The notes beneath the pieces were generated by a model, which made no database searches, was not told the DNA's origin, and saw nothing but the letters and a program-made list of their open reading frames with translations. Shown here one piece after another: positions 1-6,570 of a stretch of DNA of 6,815 nucleotides (position 1 is its first letter; each line of letters starts with the position of its first letter). The position numbers and the translations under genes were made by a program. The stretch comes from Elusimicrobiota bacterium (GTDB lineage Bacteria; CG03; SLGR01; PWQF01): NCBI GenBank assembly GCA_003558145.1, contig PWMP01000019.1, positions 1-6,815 of the forward strand, in the 5' to 3' direction.

Positions 1-2561
1 GCAGCATGCGAATATGAATTAGATACACTGCTGTCACCCCAGCCTTCTCCAAGAAGCCCTCCAATGCTATATTCAGAACTTGTATCGGATACACTTCCCT
101 TAGAAAACGATTCGGAAATTTGTCCCATCCATTCTGCTATGCCGACAAGCCCCCCGGTAAAGTTTTTTCCTGTAACGTTTCCTATAGCATAGCTTTTCGA
201 AATCTGAGTGTTCCGGATTCTGCCGGCAAGCCCGCCCGTACGGTGTTGACCGGCAATTTCAATATCTACAACACCAAGGTTTTCAACTACTCCCTCCTCA
301 ATATTGCCAAAGAGTCCTACGTAATCTTCCGAAGGCCGGTTTATATTAAGATCCCTTATCTCATAGTCTTGACCGTTAAAGTTGCCGGAAAACTCGGTTG
401 CAGAGGTGCCTATAGGATCCCATCCTGCTCCCGTATTTGCACTTGTTGAGGCATGTTCCTCATAACCGGGCGTTGTGGAATCCAGATCCGCAGCAAGTAT
501 ATAATGGTTATCCAGGTACTCTCCTCTTATATTATTCAGCTGATGCCAGTTTCCAATTACATACGGGGACAGGGCGTCGCCATCTCCGGTTTCGGTAAAT
601 GTCAGTAGCGCTTCCATAACAACAGGCTCTGTTATGTCTACATCTACAACTACTACGGTTCCGGTTGATTCATCATAACCCGCTTTGGTCACTGAATATT
701 CATAGGAACCCACCAGAATATATTCAAAAATCGCTTTTCCGTCTTCTCCGGTTGTATCAACACTCCCATCCAGGTCTACACTGGCCCCTATAATCGGAAC
801 ATCAGACGAATCCTTTACTTCAAAAGTTACCTTATAGGTATCTAATTCTATAAGGGTTACTGACTTTACTACATCAGTATCAACTATAACTTCGTCATCA
901 ATAACAGATTCATATCCTAATTTAGTAACAGTGAATGTATATGTTCCTTCTTCCACTGACTCAAAAACTGCCTGGCCGCTCCCGGCAGTTAATTTAGAGC
1001 CTTTTCCCGTAAGCGTTACGGTGGCGCCCTCTATCGGTAATAAATCCTCATCCTGAACTGCGAAGGTTACCGTATAGGTATCAACCTGTATGATAGTTAC
1101 TGTCTTTACTACATCAGTATCAACTATGACCTCGTCCATAATAAATCCATAGCCGGCTTTGCTGACCGTATAGGTGTAAGTATCTTCCTCCACTCCTTCA
1201 AATTCCGCTACCCCGTCTACACCGGTTAACTTCGTGCCTACATCCACAAGAGTCACCGTGGCTCCCTCTACTGCAATGGTGTCTTCATCCTCAACTTCAA
1301 ATGTTACCGTATACAGTATAACCTGAGATTCATAAGAAAAGAAAGGATAGTTTTGACCATCTACTATATTCCAGATATATGTATCATTTGTATCACCCTG
1401 GCTTACAGCTACTATATCCCAGCCGGCAGTCGTATATGTAGAAATATCCTGCATGCCGGCTGTTCCTAATCCCGTGCCGCCGGCGCTTGACGCCTGACTA
1501 GATGTATCGGTATCCCAGAAGGAATCATTGATTGCACCACTCTGTATAGTTCGAAGCCTCCCGGAGAAACCACCGACTTCAGTATTTCCTGACACTTTTC
1601 CTGTTGAATAAGAATTGTTTACAACACCACTGTAGTTATACCCCACAAAACCCCCAACATATCTATTTCCGTCTACATCAGCATGAGAATATGAATTTTC
1701 AACAAGCTTCCCTGTTCTGATTTGACCGACAAGTCCGCCGATATTGTCACCGACACCCGTAACGGTTCCCTTAGAAAAAGAAGTTGAAACTATTTCACCA
1801 TTATGATAACCAACAAGCCCTCCGACATTATGCCCATCAGTTGATTCCACATCTCCTTCAGAATATGATTCTGACACCTCGGCGTCGCCGCTGAGCTCTC
1901 CGATAAACAGGCCTAAATTACCCGCATTTGATGTAACGCTCCCTTTGACATAGCATTTTGAAATTGAGGAGGACCCGTAAGCGCGGCCGGCAAGACCGCC
2001 TGTATAATTTCCTCCGGTGATATTTACATCTACAAGACCCAGATTCTCAACAGTACCGCCATTCATAACACTGAACAATCCAACATTAGCTGTCCCGGAA
2101 CGATTTATAAATAGGCCCCTTATTTCATATCCCTGCCCGTCTAAACTTCCGGTAAAATCCCCCATGGGAGACCAGCCGGTACCGGTAGTGTAAGTTGTAG
2201 AGCTGGCGGGGTCATCATAAGAGTCCGGATCGTTGAAATCCAGGTCGCGGGTGAGGATATAAGAACCCCCCAGTCCGTCTCTGATGCCGTCAAGATCCTC
2301 TATTGAGGATATTGTGGTTTGGGCAAGTGCTGATTGTACAGAAATTAAGCTGAGTAGAAGGAAGGTAAATATGAATATTTTATTGAAGCGGGATTTTGTA
2401 TTTTTTTTAACTTTGGGATATACTGAGTTTTTTTTATTAGTATATCGCCAATACTGTAGTCTCTTTTTAATTTTTGTTGAAATAATCAGAAGATCTTTTT
2501 CCTTTGTTCCAAAAGCGCAAAATTGCGATTTTTTAATAGTGTCCCATAATTGTGCACTCAT
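1..2561 (-). CDS. Secreted GLUG-motif repeat protein, adhesin-like; C-terminus beyond the left edge
   Basis: The minus-strand frame is open from an ATG at 2559-2561 to the window edge (853 codons, no stop). Residues about 54-80 form a signal peptide: basic stretch, hydrophobic core 62-75, likely cleavage after ALA at 80. Residues about 88-408 are a first GLUG domain with repeats of the type GGLVG..G.I..SYS.G.V.G, closed by the family's usual SFWDTDTS, GGTGLGTAGMQ and W-N-GQNYPFF motifs (from 347). Residues 417-652 are three tandem beta-sandwich-like repeats, and 653-853 begin a second GLUG domain. GLUG proteins are generally exported and are thought to form repetitive beta folds on the surface; adhesion is an inference. 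The start is uncertain. The ATG and first nine codons come from the adjacent IS, residues 10-53 look like translated leader, and there is no ATG, GTG or TTG nearer the signal peptide. No anchor or sorting domain is visible. Confidence 0.85.
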   Translation of the reverse strand, partial: MSAQLWDTIKKSQFCAFGTKEKDLLIISTKIKKRLQYWRYTNKKNSVYPKVKKNTKSRFNKIFIFTFLLLSLISVQSALAQTTISSIEDLDGIRDGLGGSYILTRDLDFNDPDSYDDPASSTTYTTGTGWSPMGDFTGSLDGQGYEIRGLFINRSGTANVGLFSVMNGGTVENLGLVDVNITGGNYTGGLAGRAYGSSSISKCYVKGSVTSNAGNLGLFIGELSGDAEVSESYSEGDVESTDGHNVGGLVGYHNGEIVSTSFSKGTVTGVGDNIGGLVGQIRTGKLVENSYSHADVDGNRYVGGFVGYNYSGVVNNSYSTGKVSGNTEVGGFSGRLRTIQSGAINDSFWDTDTSSQASSAGGTGLGTAGMQDISTYTTAGWDIVAVSQGDTNDTYIWNIVDGQNYPFFSYESQVILYTVTFEVEDEDTIAVEGATVTLVDVGTKLTGVDGVAEFEGVEEDTYTYTVSKAGYGFIMDEVIVDTDVVKTVTIIQVDTYTVTFAVQDEDLLPIEGATVTLTGKGSKLTAGSGQAVFESVEEGTYTFTVTKLGYESVIDDEVIVDTDVVKSVTLIELDTYKVTFEVKDSSDVPIIGASVDLDGSVDTTGEDGKAIFEYILVGSYEYSVTKAGYDESTGTVVVVDVDITEPVVMEALLTFTETGDGDALSPYVIGNWHQLNNIRGEYLDNHYILAADLDSTTPGYEEHASTSANTGAGWDPIGTSATEFSGNFNGQDYEIRDLNINRPSEDYVGLFGNIEEGVVENLGVVDIEIAGQHRTGGLAGRIRNTQISKSYAIGNVTGKNFTGGLVGIAEWMGQISESFSKGSVSDTSSEYSIGGLLGEGWGDSSVSNSYSHA
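3..605 (-). repeat. Start of second GLUG repeat domain (residues 653-853, incomplete)
   Basis: The segment repeats the plan of the first GLUG domain: a lead-in with W-QL-NI and YILAADLD, then GWDPIG, F-G-NGQDYEIRDL, and repeats with cores YVGLFG, RTGGLAGR, FTGGLVGI and SIGGLLGE followed by SYS or SFS. It runs off the left edge without its closing motifs, so the total protein length is unknown. Confidence 0.85.
606..1313 (-). repeat. Three tandem ~80-residue beta-sandwich-like repeats between the GLUG domains
   Basis: The units cover residues 417-495, 496-575 and 576-652 (nucleotides 1077-1313, 837-1076, 606-836). Each begins YTVTF or YKVTF, has a central GA-V-L strand, a T-dG-a-F turn and a late V-KAGY or V-KLGY motif. 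The pattern fits carboxypeptidase regulatory-like or Cna-B-like stalk domains; the exact family is inferred. Units 1 and 2 share an exact 24-bp block at 1104-1127 and 864-887, spaced exactly 240 bp, which indicates duplication or gene conversion of a whole unit. The third unit is more diverged. Confidence 0.75.
1338..2300 (-). repeat. First GLUG repeat domain (about residues 88-408)
   Basis: About seven degenerate repeats of roughly 23-30 residues follow one another. Cores include YTGGLAGR, NVGGLVGY, NIGGLVGQ, YVGGFVGY and EVGGFSGR, each followed by a hydrophobic-S-polar-SYS-G-V pattern. The lead-in (YILTRDLDF, then GWSPMG-F-G-LDGQGYEIRGL) and the terminal SFWDTDTS and GGTGLGTAGMQ motifs are typical of the family. 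The repeats differ at the nucleotide level, so they are old protein repeats and not a recent DNA expansion. Confidence 0.85.
2322..2402 (-). other. Signal peptide coding segment of the GLUG protein
   Basis: The translated segment has a basic n-region (NTKSRFNK), a hydrophobic core (IFIFTFLLLSLISV) and a small-residue cleavage motif (ALA before Q). This is a standard Sec/signal peptidase I substrate, so the protein is exported. A normal signal peptide would start close to 2402, but no start codon is present there. Confidence 0.85.
2527..2535. repeat. Target-site duplication, left copy
   Basis: GATTTTTTA directly abuts the left TIR and is identical to 4024-4032. The A at 2535 may instead belong to the element, which would make the duplication 8 bp. 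Confidence 0.88.
2536..2556. repeat. Left terminal inverted repeat of the IS
   Basis: Begins ATAGTGTCCC and matches the reverse complement of 4002-4022 at 21 of 21 positions. It lies at the 3' end of the transposase and is translated as part of the frame leading into the GLUG protein. Confidence 0.95.
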
Positions 2562-3940
2562 GATGAAACTGCAGAAAAACTGACATGATAGGAACTGATG
2601 CCGCAGCGACCCTGCAGATCCAAAAGATCTGCCCAGTAGTCTTCCCATGCTTCAGGGGTATAAATCCTGGCAAGGAGTATCTGGGCCATGGCAAGAAGCC
2701 CTTTCTCTTTCCAGGAAGCTCCTATCTTTTTAATCCGTCTTCCCATTTCCCTCATCGTCCTTTCAAGAATACTTATTGTTTTGGGAGGCATATAGCCGAT
2801 CTCAAGCCATTTGTCTATTACGGTGAACAGGTGACCCACGGCGTTTTCAAGATAAGTGCATGCTCCGTCATAGCCTCTATTCTTGAAAGTCTTAATCAGG
2901 TCATTGACGGCATCTCTGCTTTTTTCCACCTTATCCTCAATCTCCTTCTTCATCTCGTCAGAAATTTCCTTGTAGTCTTTTTCCGGCACCTCAATCTTAA
3001 TAATCCCGGAAAGCTGTCTGATAAATTCATCCCTGGTTTCTTTGGCAACACCGTCCTGCCAGAGAAAATACTTAAGCTGATGCGGCGCATGCCACTGGCA
3101 TCGCTGAACCTTATCCGTCAAGCTCGACAATCTGTCCTGACCTTTTTCCCCGTCAACAGTCAATACCGGCGGTTTTATATCAGCGGGTTTCTTCCCGGAT
3201 ATTTTCTGCTCTATTTCCTCCCAGCTTTTGTCGACCCATACGCCCAGGGGCACCAGTTTTTGGGGACCATCCTTTACTCCCATAACTATTCGCAGATTTC
3301 CCTTTGTTGTATCTGCCTTCTGGCGTTTGTATCCTGTTCCGTCCGCCATCATCCCGGTAAAACTTTGCCAGACATCTTCGGTATTAACCCGATCAGTAAA
3401 TACTTCCCAGTCCTGCCGGGCAGTCCATCTGTGCAGGGTCGTCTTCGGAATATTTATCTGCGCCAGACTTTCAAGCCTCTCATCACTTCTTCTGTAGCTG
3501 AGCTCCGCGACGGTTTCGGAACTCATCTGTTTAATCTTTACCGTCGCCCTGGAACGCCTGGATATCTTAAGAAGAGGCAGAAGCACAGCAAAACGTTTCC
3601 CGCACACATTGCATACAATCTGCCGCAACTTGATGCTTATTTCGCCCATAGAAGTTCTGAACGTACGTTCTTTTCTGCGGAATCCGCCACGGTTAAAACT
3701 GCCGCCGGTGCAAAGTTGACCGCCGCCGTCTTCTTTATGGTCATGTGTTACCCAACTGCTTTCACCTTTTCCTTCGCAAAGAAGCTCTACCATTCTTTCC
3801 TGATAGGTTTCTATGAGGCCTTTGGACACATCAAGGCCAACCTGATTTCTCCATTTTTCAACAGCTTCAAGAATTTCGTTAATGTTGACTTCCCCGTCTT
3901 TCAGATTGACAACAGCTTCAATCTTTACTTTAATCTCCAT
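2558..3940 (-). CDS. IS transposase (DDE type, IS256-superfamily-like), 460 aa, intact
   Basis: This enzyme would cut and join the ends of the surrounding IS. The N-terminal third holds a short zinc-ribbon-like CNVC motif (C110, C113) followed by a helix-rich region ending in a helix-turn-helix-like segment (SYRRSDERL to KTTLHRW, 149-172), probably for end binding. The likely catalytic residues are D200 (MMADGTG), D263 (TVDGEKG) and E393 (ILERTMREMGRR). A C281-QWH-284 motif sits between the second D and the E, matching the C/DxxH feature of the IS256/MULE group. Family placement among IS256, ISH6, ISLre2 and ISKra4 relatives is not settled by eye. The ATG at 3938-3940 is preceded by AAAGGAGGT at 8-nt spacing, so the start is firm. 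The TGA stop overlaps an ATG that opens the GLUG protein frame. No frameshift or internal stop is present. Confidence 0.93.
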   Translation of the reverse strand: MEIKVKIEAVVNLKDGEVNINEILEAVEKWRNQVGLDVSKGLIETYQERMVELLCEGKGESSWVTHDHKEDGGGQLCTGGSFNRGGFRRKERTFRTSMGEISIKLRQIVCNVCGKRFAVLLPLLKISRRSRATVKIKQMSSETVAELSYRRSDERLESLAQINIPKTTLHRWTARQDWEVFTDRVNTEDVWQSFTGMMADGTGYKRQKADTTKGNLRIVMGVKDGPQKLVPLGVWVDKSWEEIEQKISGKKPADIKPPVLTVDGEKGQDRLSSLTDKVQRCQWHAPHQLKYFLWQDGVAKETRDEFIRQLSGIIKIEVPEKDYKEISDEMKKEIEDKVEKSRDAVNDLIKTFKNRGYDGACTYLENAVGHLFTVIDKWLEIGYMPPKTISILERTMREMGRRIKKIGASWKEKGLLAMAQILLARIYTPEAWEDYWADLLDLQGRCGISSYHVSFSAVSS

Positions 3941-3941
3941 G

Positions 3942-3976
3942 GGGCTTACCTCCTTTTATCGGGTTACGGTAAGCCC
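3942..3976 (-). promoter_or_regulatory. Hairpin overlapping the transposase ribosome binding site
   Basis: On the transcribed strand GGGCTTACC (3968-3976) is a perfect 9-bp inverted repeat of GGTAAGCCC (3942-3950), with a 17-nt loop that contains AAAAGGA of the Shine-Dalgarno. The stem ends one base before the ATG. A transcript entering from outside the IS would carry both arms and could hide the initiation region. This is the known logic of RBS sequestration in IS10 and IS50 transposase mRNAs. The function here is inferred; the pairing is read directly. Confidence 0.65.
3948..3956 (-). promoter_or_regulatory. Shine-Dalgarno sequence of the transposase
   Basis: AAAGGAGGT lies 8 nt (from the GGAGG) before the ATG and is close to the anti-SD consensus. 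It fixes the transposase start. Its GGT end belongs to the 3' arm of a hairpin and the rest falls in the loop. Confidence 0.85.
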
Positions 3977-4001
3977 TATTTTATTTATTTCAAAGACCTA
4001 A

Positions 4002-4022
4002 TGCACAATTATGGGACACTAT
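4002..4022. repeat. Right terminal inverted repeat of the IS
   Basis: Perfect inverted match to 2536-2556, on the upstream side of the transposase. Similarity fades within two or three bases further inward. Confidence 0.95.
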
Positions 4023-4023
4023 G

Positions 4024-4032
4024 GATTTTTTA
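4024..4032. repeat. Target-site duplication, right copy
   Basis: GATTTTTTA follows the right end of the IS and is identical to 2527-2535. Two unmutated copies support a single and fairly recent transposition event. Confidence 0.88.
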
Positions 4033-4075
4033 CATATTTAATAAATCGTTTTCTTTATAGTATCTTGTTTTATTA

Positions 4076-4104
4076 ATAATAATGGAACCTCAGGAATTTA
4101 TCAA
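4076..4104 (-). promoter_or_regulatory. Candidate sigma70-type promoter, ancestral promoter of the GLUG gene
   Basis: TTGATA (4099-4104) and TATTAT (4076-4081) are separated by exactly 17 bp on the minus strand, in the AT-rich gap after lepB. Transcription would begin near 4069, pointing into the IS and towards the GLUG gene. Without the IS it would give a leader of about 170 nt before the signal peptide. With the IS it would feed read-through RNA into the transposase. No rho-independent terminator is visible in 4033-4132, so lepB transcripts may also continue. Confidence 0.5.
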
Positions 4105-4132
4105 TATACTGTTGCGTTTTTATTTTTTTATT

Positions 4133-4828
4133 TTACCTGATCAAACCTATCCGGGACGGCGGCCAGTATAAAAAAAGCGCCTTCCCTCTTATTTTATCCT
4201 TACTGACCGGACCCCACATCCTGGAGTCCGAAGAATAGTCTCTGTTGTCTCCCATGACAAAATATTCACCTTCTTCTACAACATAAGGGCCGAAATTATC
4301 CCTGTGCCTGCGCTGGGGAGGCAGGTATGCTGCCGGCGGAAAAACATTCGGGTCCTTGTGAACCACATAGTCGCTTTCATCAAGTTTTTCTCCTTCTATG
4401 TAAACCTGTTTGTCTATTATTTCTATTTCTTCGCCTTCTTTTGCTATAACTCTTTTTATAAAATCCGTACGGGGGTCTTCCGGGTATTTGAAAACAATAA
4501 GATCGCCTCTTTCCGGTTCGGTAAACTGCAGTATCCTCCTGCTGCCTCCAAAGGGTACTTTTATACCGTATATAAACTTATTAACAAAAAGATGATCACC
4601 TATGTGCAGAGTATTTTCCATTGAACCTGACGGTATTTTAAATGCCTGGATTATAAAAGACATTACAAAAAGGGCTATCACTACCGCCCATAGGCCTGCG
4701 TTCATCCATTCTTTCAGTTCTTTGAAAAGTTGCTTTGGAAAACCTTTTTTATATTTCTTCACTCCCCAGCCTGCTATTAGTCTCAGAACTATTATTGCAG
4801 CCGTGATGTATAAAAGTTTAATCTCCAT
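4133..4828 (-). CDS. lepB: Signal peptidase I, 231 aa
   Basis: Membrane serine protease that removes signal peptides from proteins exported by Sec or Tat. Two hydrophobic segments (about 4-22 and 46-63) anchor it with a short basic cytoplasmic loop between them; the catalytic domain faces outward. Box B is IPSGSMENTLHIGD with nucleophile S69. Box D is FIKRVIAKEGE with general base K125, and box E is GDNRDYSSDSRMWG (193-206). All are intact and the length is normal for compact bacterial enzymes. The ATG lies inside the end of lepA, giving an 11-bp overlap, with AAAGG 9 nt upstream within lepA coding sequence, so translation is probably coupled. The GLUG protein downstream has a signal peptide suited to this enzyme, though that is a general relationship. 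Confidence 0.97.
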   Translation of the reverse strand: MEIKLLYITAAIIVLRLIAGWGVKKYKKGFPKQLFKELKEWMNAGLWAVVIALFVMSFIIQAFKIPSGSMENTLHIGDHLFVNKFIYGIKVPFGGSRRILQFTEPERGDLIVFKYPEDPRTDFIKRVIAKEGEEIEIIDKQVYIEGEKLDESDYVVHKDPNVFPPAAYLPPQRRHRDNFGPYVVEEGEYFVMGDNRDYSSDSRMWGPVSKDKIRGKALFLYWPPSRIGLIR

Positions 4829-6569
4829 ACGTCTTTACCTTTATGAAAGCCTGCGGCGGGATGCTTACGTTTCCTATCTGTTTCATCTTTTTCTTACCTT
4901 TCTTCTGTTTTTCAAGAAGTTTGCGCTTACGCGTTACATCTCCCCCGTAAAGACCGGCCGTTACGTTTTTTCGCAAAGCGGGAATATCGGCGCGGGCAAC
5001 TATGTTTTTTCCTGCCAGTGCCTGCAGGGGAATTTTAAACTGGTGTTTGGGTATCTCCTCTTTAAGCTGGGTGAGTATGTTTCTGCCGGCCCTCATTGCT
5101 TCGGAGGACGGAACTATGAAAGACAGAGCGTCCACTTCTCTTCCGTTTATCAGGATGAGCAGCTTCGCGAGTTTTGAATCACGACATCCTATGTGGCGAT
5201 AGTCAAGCGTGGCATAACCGCTGCTGGCAGATTTGAGCTGACTGTAAAAACCGCTCACCAGTTCTCTAAGGGGCAGCTGGTACTTAATTATTACCCTCAT
5301 TGGGTTTATATACTTCATTTCTACATGTATACCGCCGCGTGATTCAAAAAGTTCAAAAATTCTGCCCAGACAGTCATCGGGAGTTATAACTGTTGCTTCT
5401 ATGAATGGTTCCTGAACCCTGTCATAACCGGCCTGGGGAAAATCTATGGGATTATCTATTGGCTTACCGTCAACAATATATTCAACCTGGGGCTTGGTGA
5501 TAAGAAGATGAAGATTGTATTCTTCCTCAAGGCGGCTTTTTATTATTTCCATATGAAGGACTCCGAGGAATCCGCATCTGAATCCGGGACCCAGACTGGG
5601 CGATTCCTCCCCGTGGTAGCTGAAGGAAGTATCGTTTATTGAAAGCTTTTCAAGAGCCTTTTTAAGCTTGCCGAATTCTGCGTTATCAACCGGATAAAGC
5701 CCGGCAAAAACAAAATTCTTAGGAGTCATAAAACCTCTAAGAGGAGTGTCAACTCCGCCGGCAGCAGTGGTAATGGTGTCGCCTATCTTTATATCCCTTA
5801 AGTTTTTAATCCCGCACATAATATAGCCTATTTCTCCGGCAGATATTTTCTTAACAGCATGCATTTTTCCTACTCCGAAATAGCCTAGTTCCTTTATCTC
5901 GTACTGTTTGCGGGCATTTATAAAGGTGATTTTTTCGCCGGCTTTGAACTTTCCCCCGGTTATTCTAACATAGGCGACTGCTCCCTTGAAAGGGTCAAAA
6001 AGCGAGTCAAATATAAGTCCCGAGCTTTTATCCCCGGTAATCTTTTCAGGAGGAGACACCTTGTATATAATCTCGTCCAACAGTTCTTCAACCCCTTCAC
6101 CTGTCTTTGCGCTGACTTTAATTATTTTACCGTCAACTCCCGGAAGAGTTAACAATTCTTCTTCTGTTGAAGAAACACGGGCCGTAGGTAGATCTATTTT
6201 ATTTATCACGGGTATTATCTTCAGGCCGCTTTTAAGAGCTGCATCAAGGTTAGCCACAGTCTGCGCTTCAACGCCCTGGGATGCATCTACAACAAGAACA
6301 GCTCCTTCACAGGCGGCAAGGGTACGGGATACTTCGTAAGAAAAATCAACATGCCCGGGAGTATCAACCATATTTAGAACTTGCCCCTTGTAAACAACCC
6401 GCACAGCCTTTGCTTTTATTGTTATTCCTCTTTCTCTTTCCAGGCTCATTGAATCAAGAATTAAATCCTGGTGCTTTCCTTTTTCTATATCACCGGTAAG
6501 TTCAAGTATCCTGTCGCACAGGGTGGACTTGCCGTGATCTATATGGGCTATAACCGTGAAATTTCTCAA
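4818..6569 (-). CDS. lepA: Elongation factor 4 (LepA), ribosomal back-translocase GTPase, 583 aa
   Basis: Translational GTPase that binds the ribosome, has been described as a back-translocase and is implicated in ribosome assembly or rescue of stalled complexes. All GTPase motifs are present: G1 AHIDHGKST (8-16), G2 RGITIKA (47-53), G3 DTPGH (69-73, with the catalytic-type His73), G4 NKID (123-126) and G5 SAK (153-155). A beta-barrel domain follows (about 185-270), then EF-G-like domains including the GFLGVLHMEII segment near 330-340. The LepA-specific C-terminal domain ends in KQKKGKKKMKQIGNVSIP and is complete. The start is TTG at 6567-6569, one base after the ptsI stop; no in-frame ATG lies nearby, and the product starts directly at RNF, a few residues shorter than typical LepA. 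The Shine-Dalgarno is weak (GGA, about 9 nt upstream), which fits coupling to ptsI. Confidence 0.97.
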   Translation of the reverse strand: MRNFTVIAHIDHGKSTLCDRILELTGDIEKGKHQDLILDSMSLERERGITIKAKAVRVVYKGQVLNMVDTPGHVDFSYEVSRTLAACEGAVLVVDASQGVEAQTVANLDAALKSGLKIIPVINKIDLPTARVSSTEEELLTLPGVDGKIIKVSAKTGEGVEELLDEIIYKVSPPEKITGDKSSGLIFDSLFDPFKGAVAYVRITGGKFKAGEKITFINARKQYEIKELGYFGVGKMHAVKKISAGEIGYIMCGIKNLRDIKIGDTITTAAGGVDTPLRGFMTPKNFVFAGLYPVDNAEFGKLKKALEKLSINDTSFSYHGEESPSLGPGFRCGFLGVLHMEIIKSRLEEEYNLHLLITKPQVEYIVDGKPIDNPIDFPQAGYDRVQEPFIEATVITPDDCLGRIFELFESRGGIHVEMKYINPMRVIIKYQLPLRELVSGFYSQLKSASSGYATLDYRHIGCRDSKLAKLLILINGREVDALSFIVPSSEAMRAGRNILTQLKEEIPKHQFKIPLQALAGKNIVARADIPALRKNVTAGLYGGDVTRKRKLLEKQKKGKKKMKQIGNVSIPPQAFIKVKTYGD

Positions 6570-6570
6570 T

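Larger units (their letters stand above)
2536..4023 (-). mobile_element. Complete insertion sequence, IS256-superfamily-like, about 1.49 kb
   Basis: The element has 21-bp perfect terminal inverted repeats, an intact transposase filling almost all of it, and a perfect direct duplication on both sides. The inner TIR sequence (TAATTGTG preceded by GTCC-type bases) recalls IS256-type ends, and an 8-9 bp duplication is normal for that superfamily. The last base at each end does not pair (A left, C right after complementing), so the left boundary could be 2535 with an 8-bp duplication. It inserted downstream of lepB and upstream of the GLUG protein gene, in the same orientation as both. No terminator is visible after the transposase, so transcripts can run into the GLUG gene. 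Confidence 0.92.

Noticed and set aside
120..449. Plus-strand open frame of 109 codons
   Set aside because: Antisense to clear GLUG repeats on the minus strand, with no recognisable family or start signal.
606..1313. Regular repeats as a CRISPR array
   Set aside because: The period is 240 bp and the repeats encode protein units in one continuous reading frame; there are no short identical repeats with unique spacers.
2515..2534. Short inverted repeat (CGCA-AAAT-TGCG) followed by a T run on the plus strand, terminator-like
   Set aside because: The stem is only 4-5 bp, no plus-strand gene precedes it, and the T run is part of the IS target site.
1..2561. The GLUG gene as a pseudogene
   Set aside because: The frame is intact through the whole visible 853 codons and domain order is regular. 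Only the start is doubtful, so it is kept as a coding region with uncertain initiation.
2284..2583. Plus-strand open frame of 99 codons with hydrophobic stretches
   Set aside because: It crosses the IS boundary and mirrors the signal peptide and AT-rich leader of the GLUG gene; the hydrophobicity comes from T-rich DNA.
2585..4060. Long plus-strand open frame of 491 codons antisense to the transposase
   Set aside because: It mirrors a well-supported transposase gene, its product is a compositionally odd string without recognisable domains, and no ribosome binding site supports it. It is a shadow of codon use on the other strand.
4602..5177. Plus-strand open frame of 191 codons across the lepB-lepA junction
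   Set aside because: It is fully antisense to two conserved genes with intact catalytic motifs.
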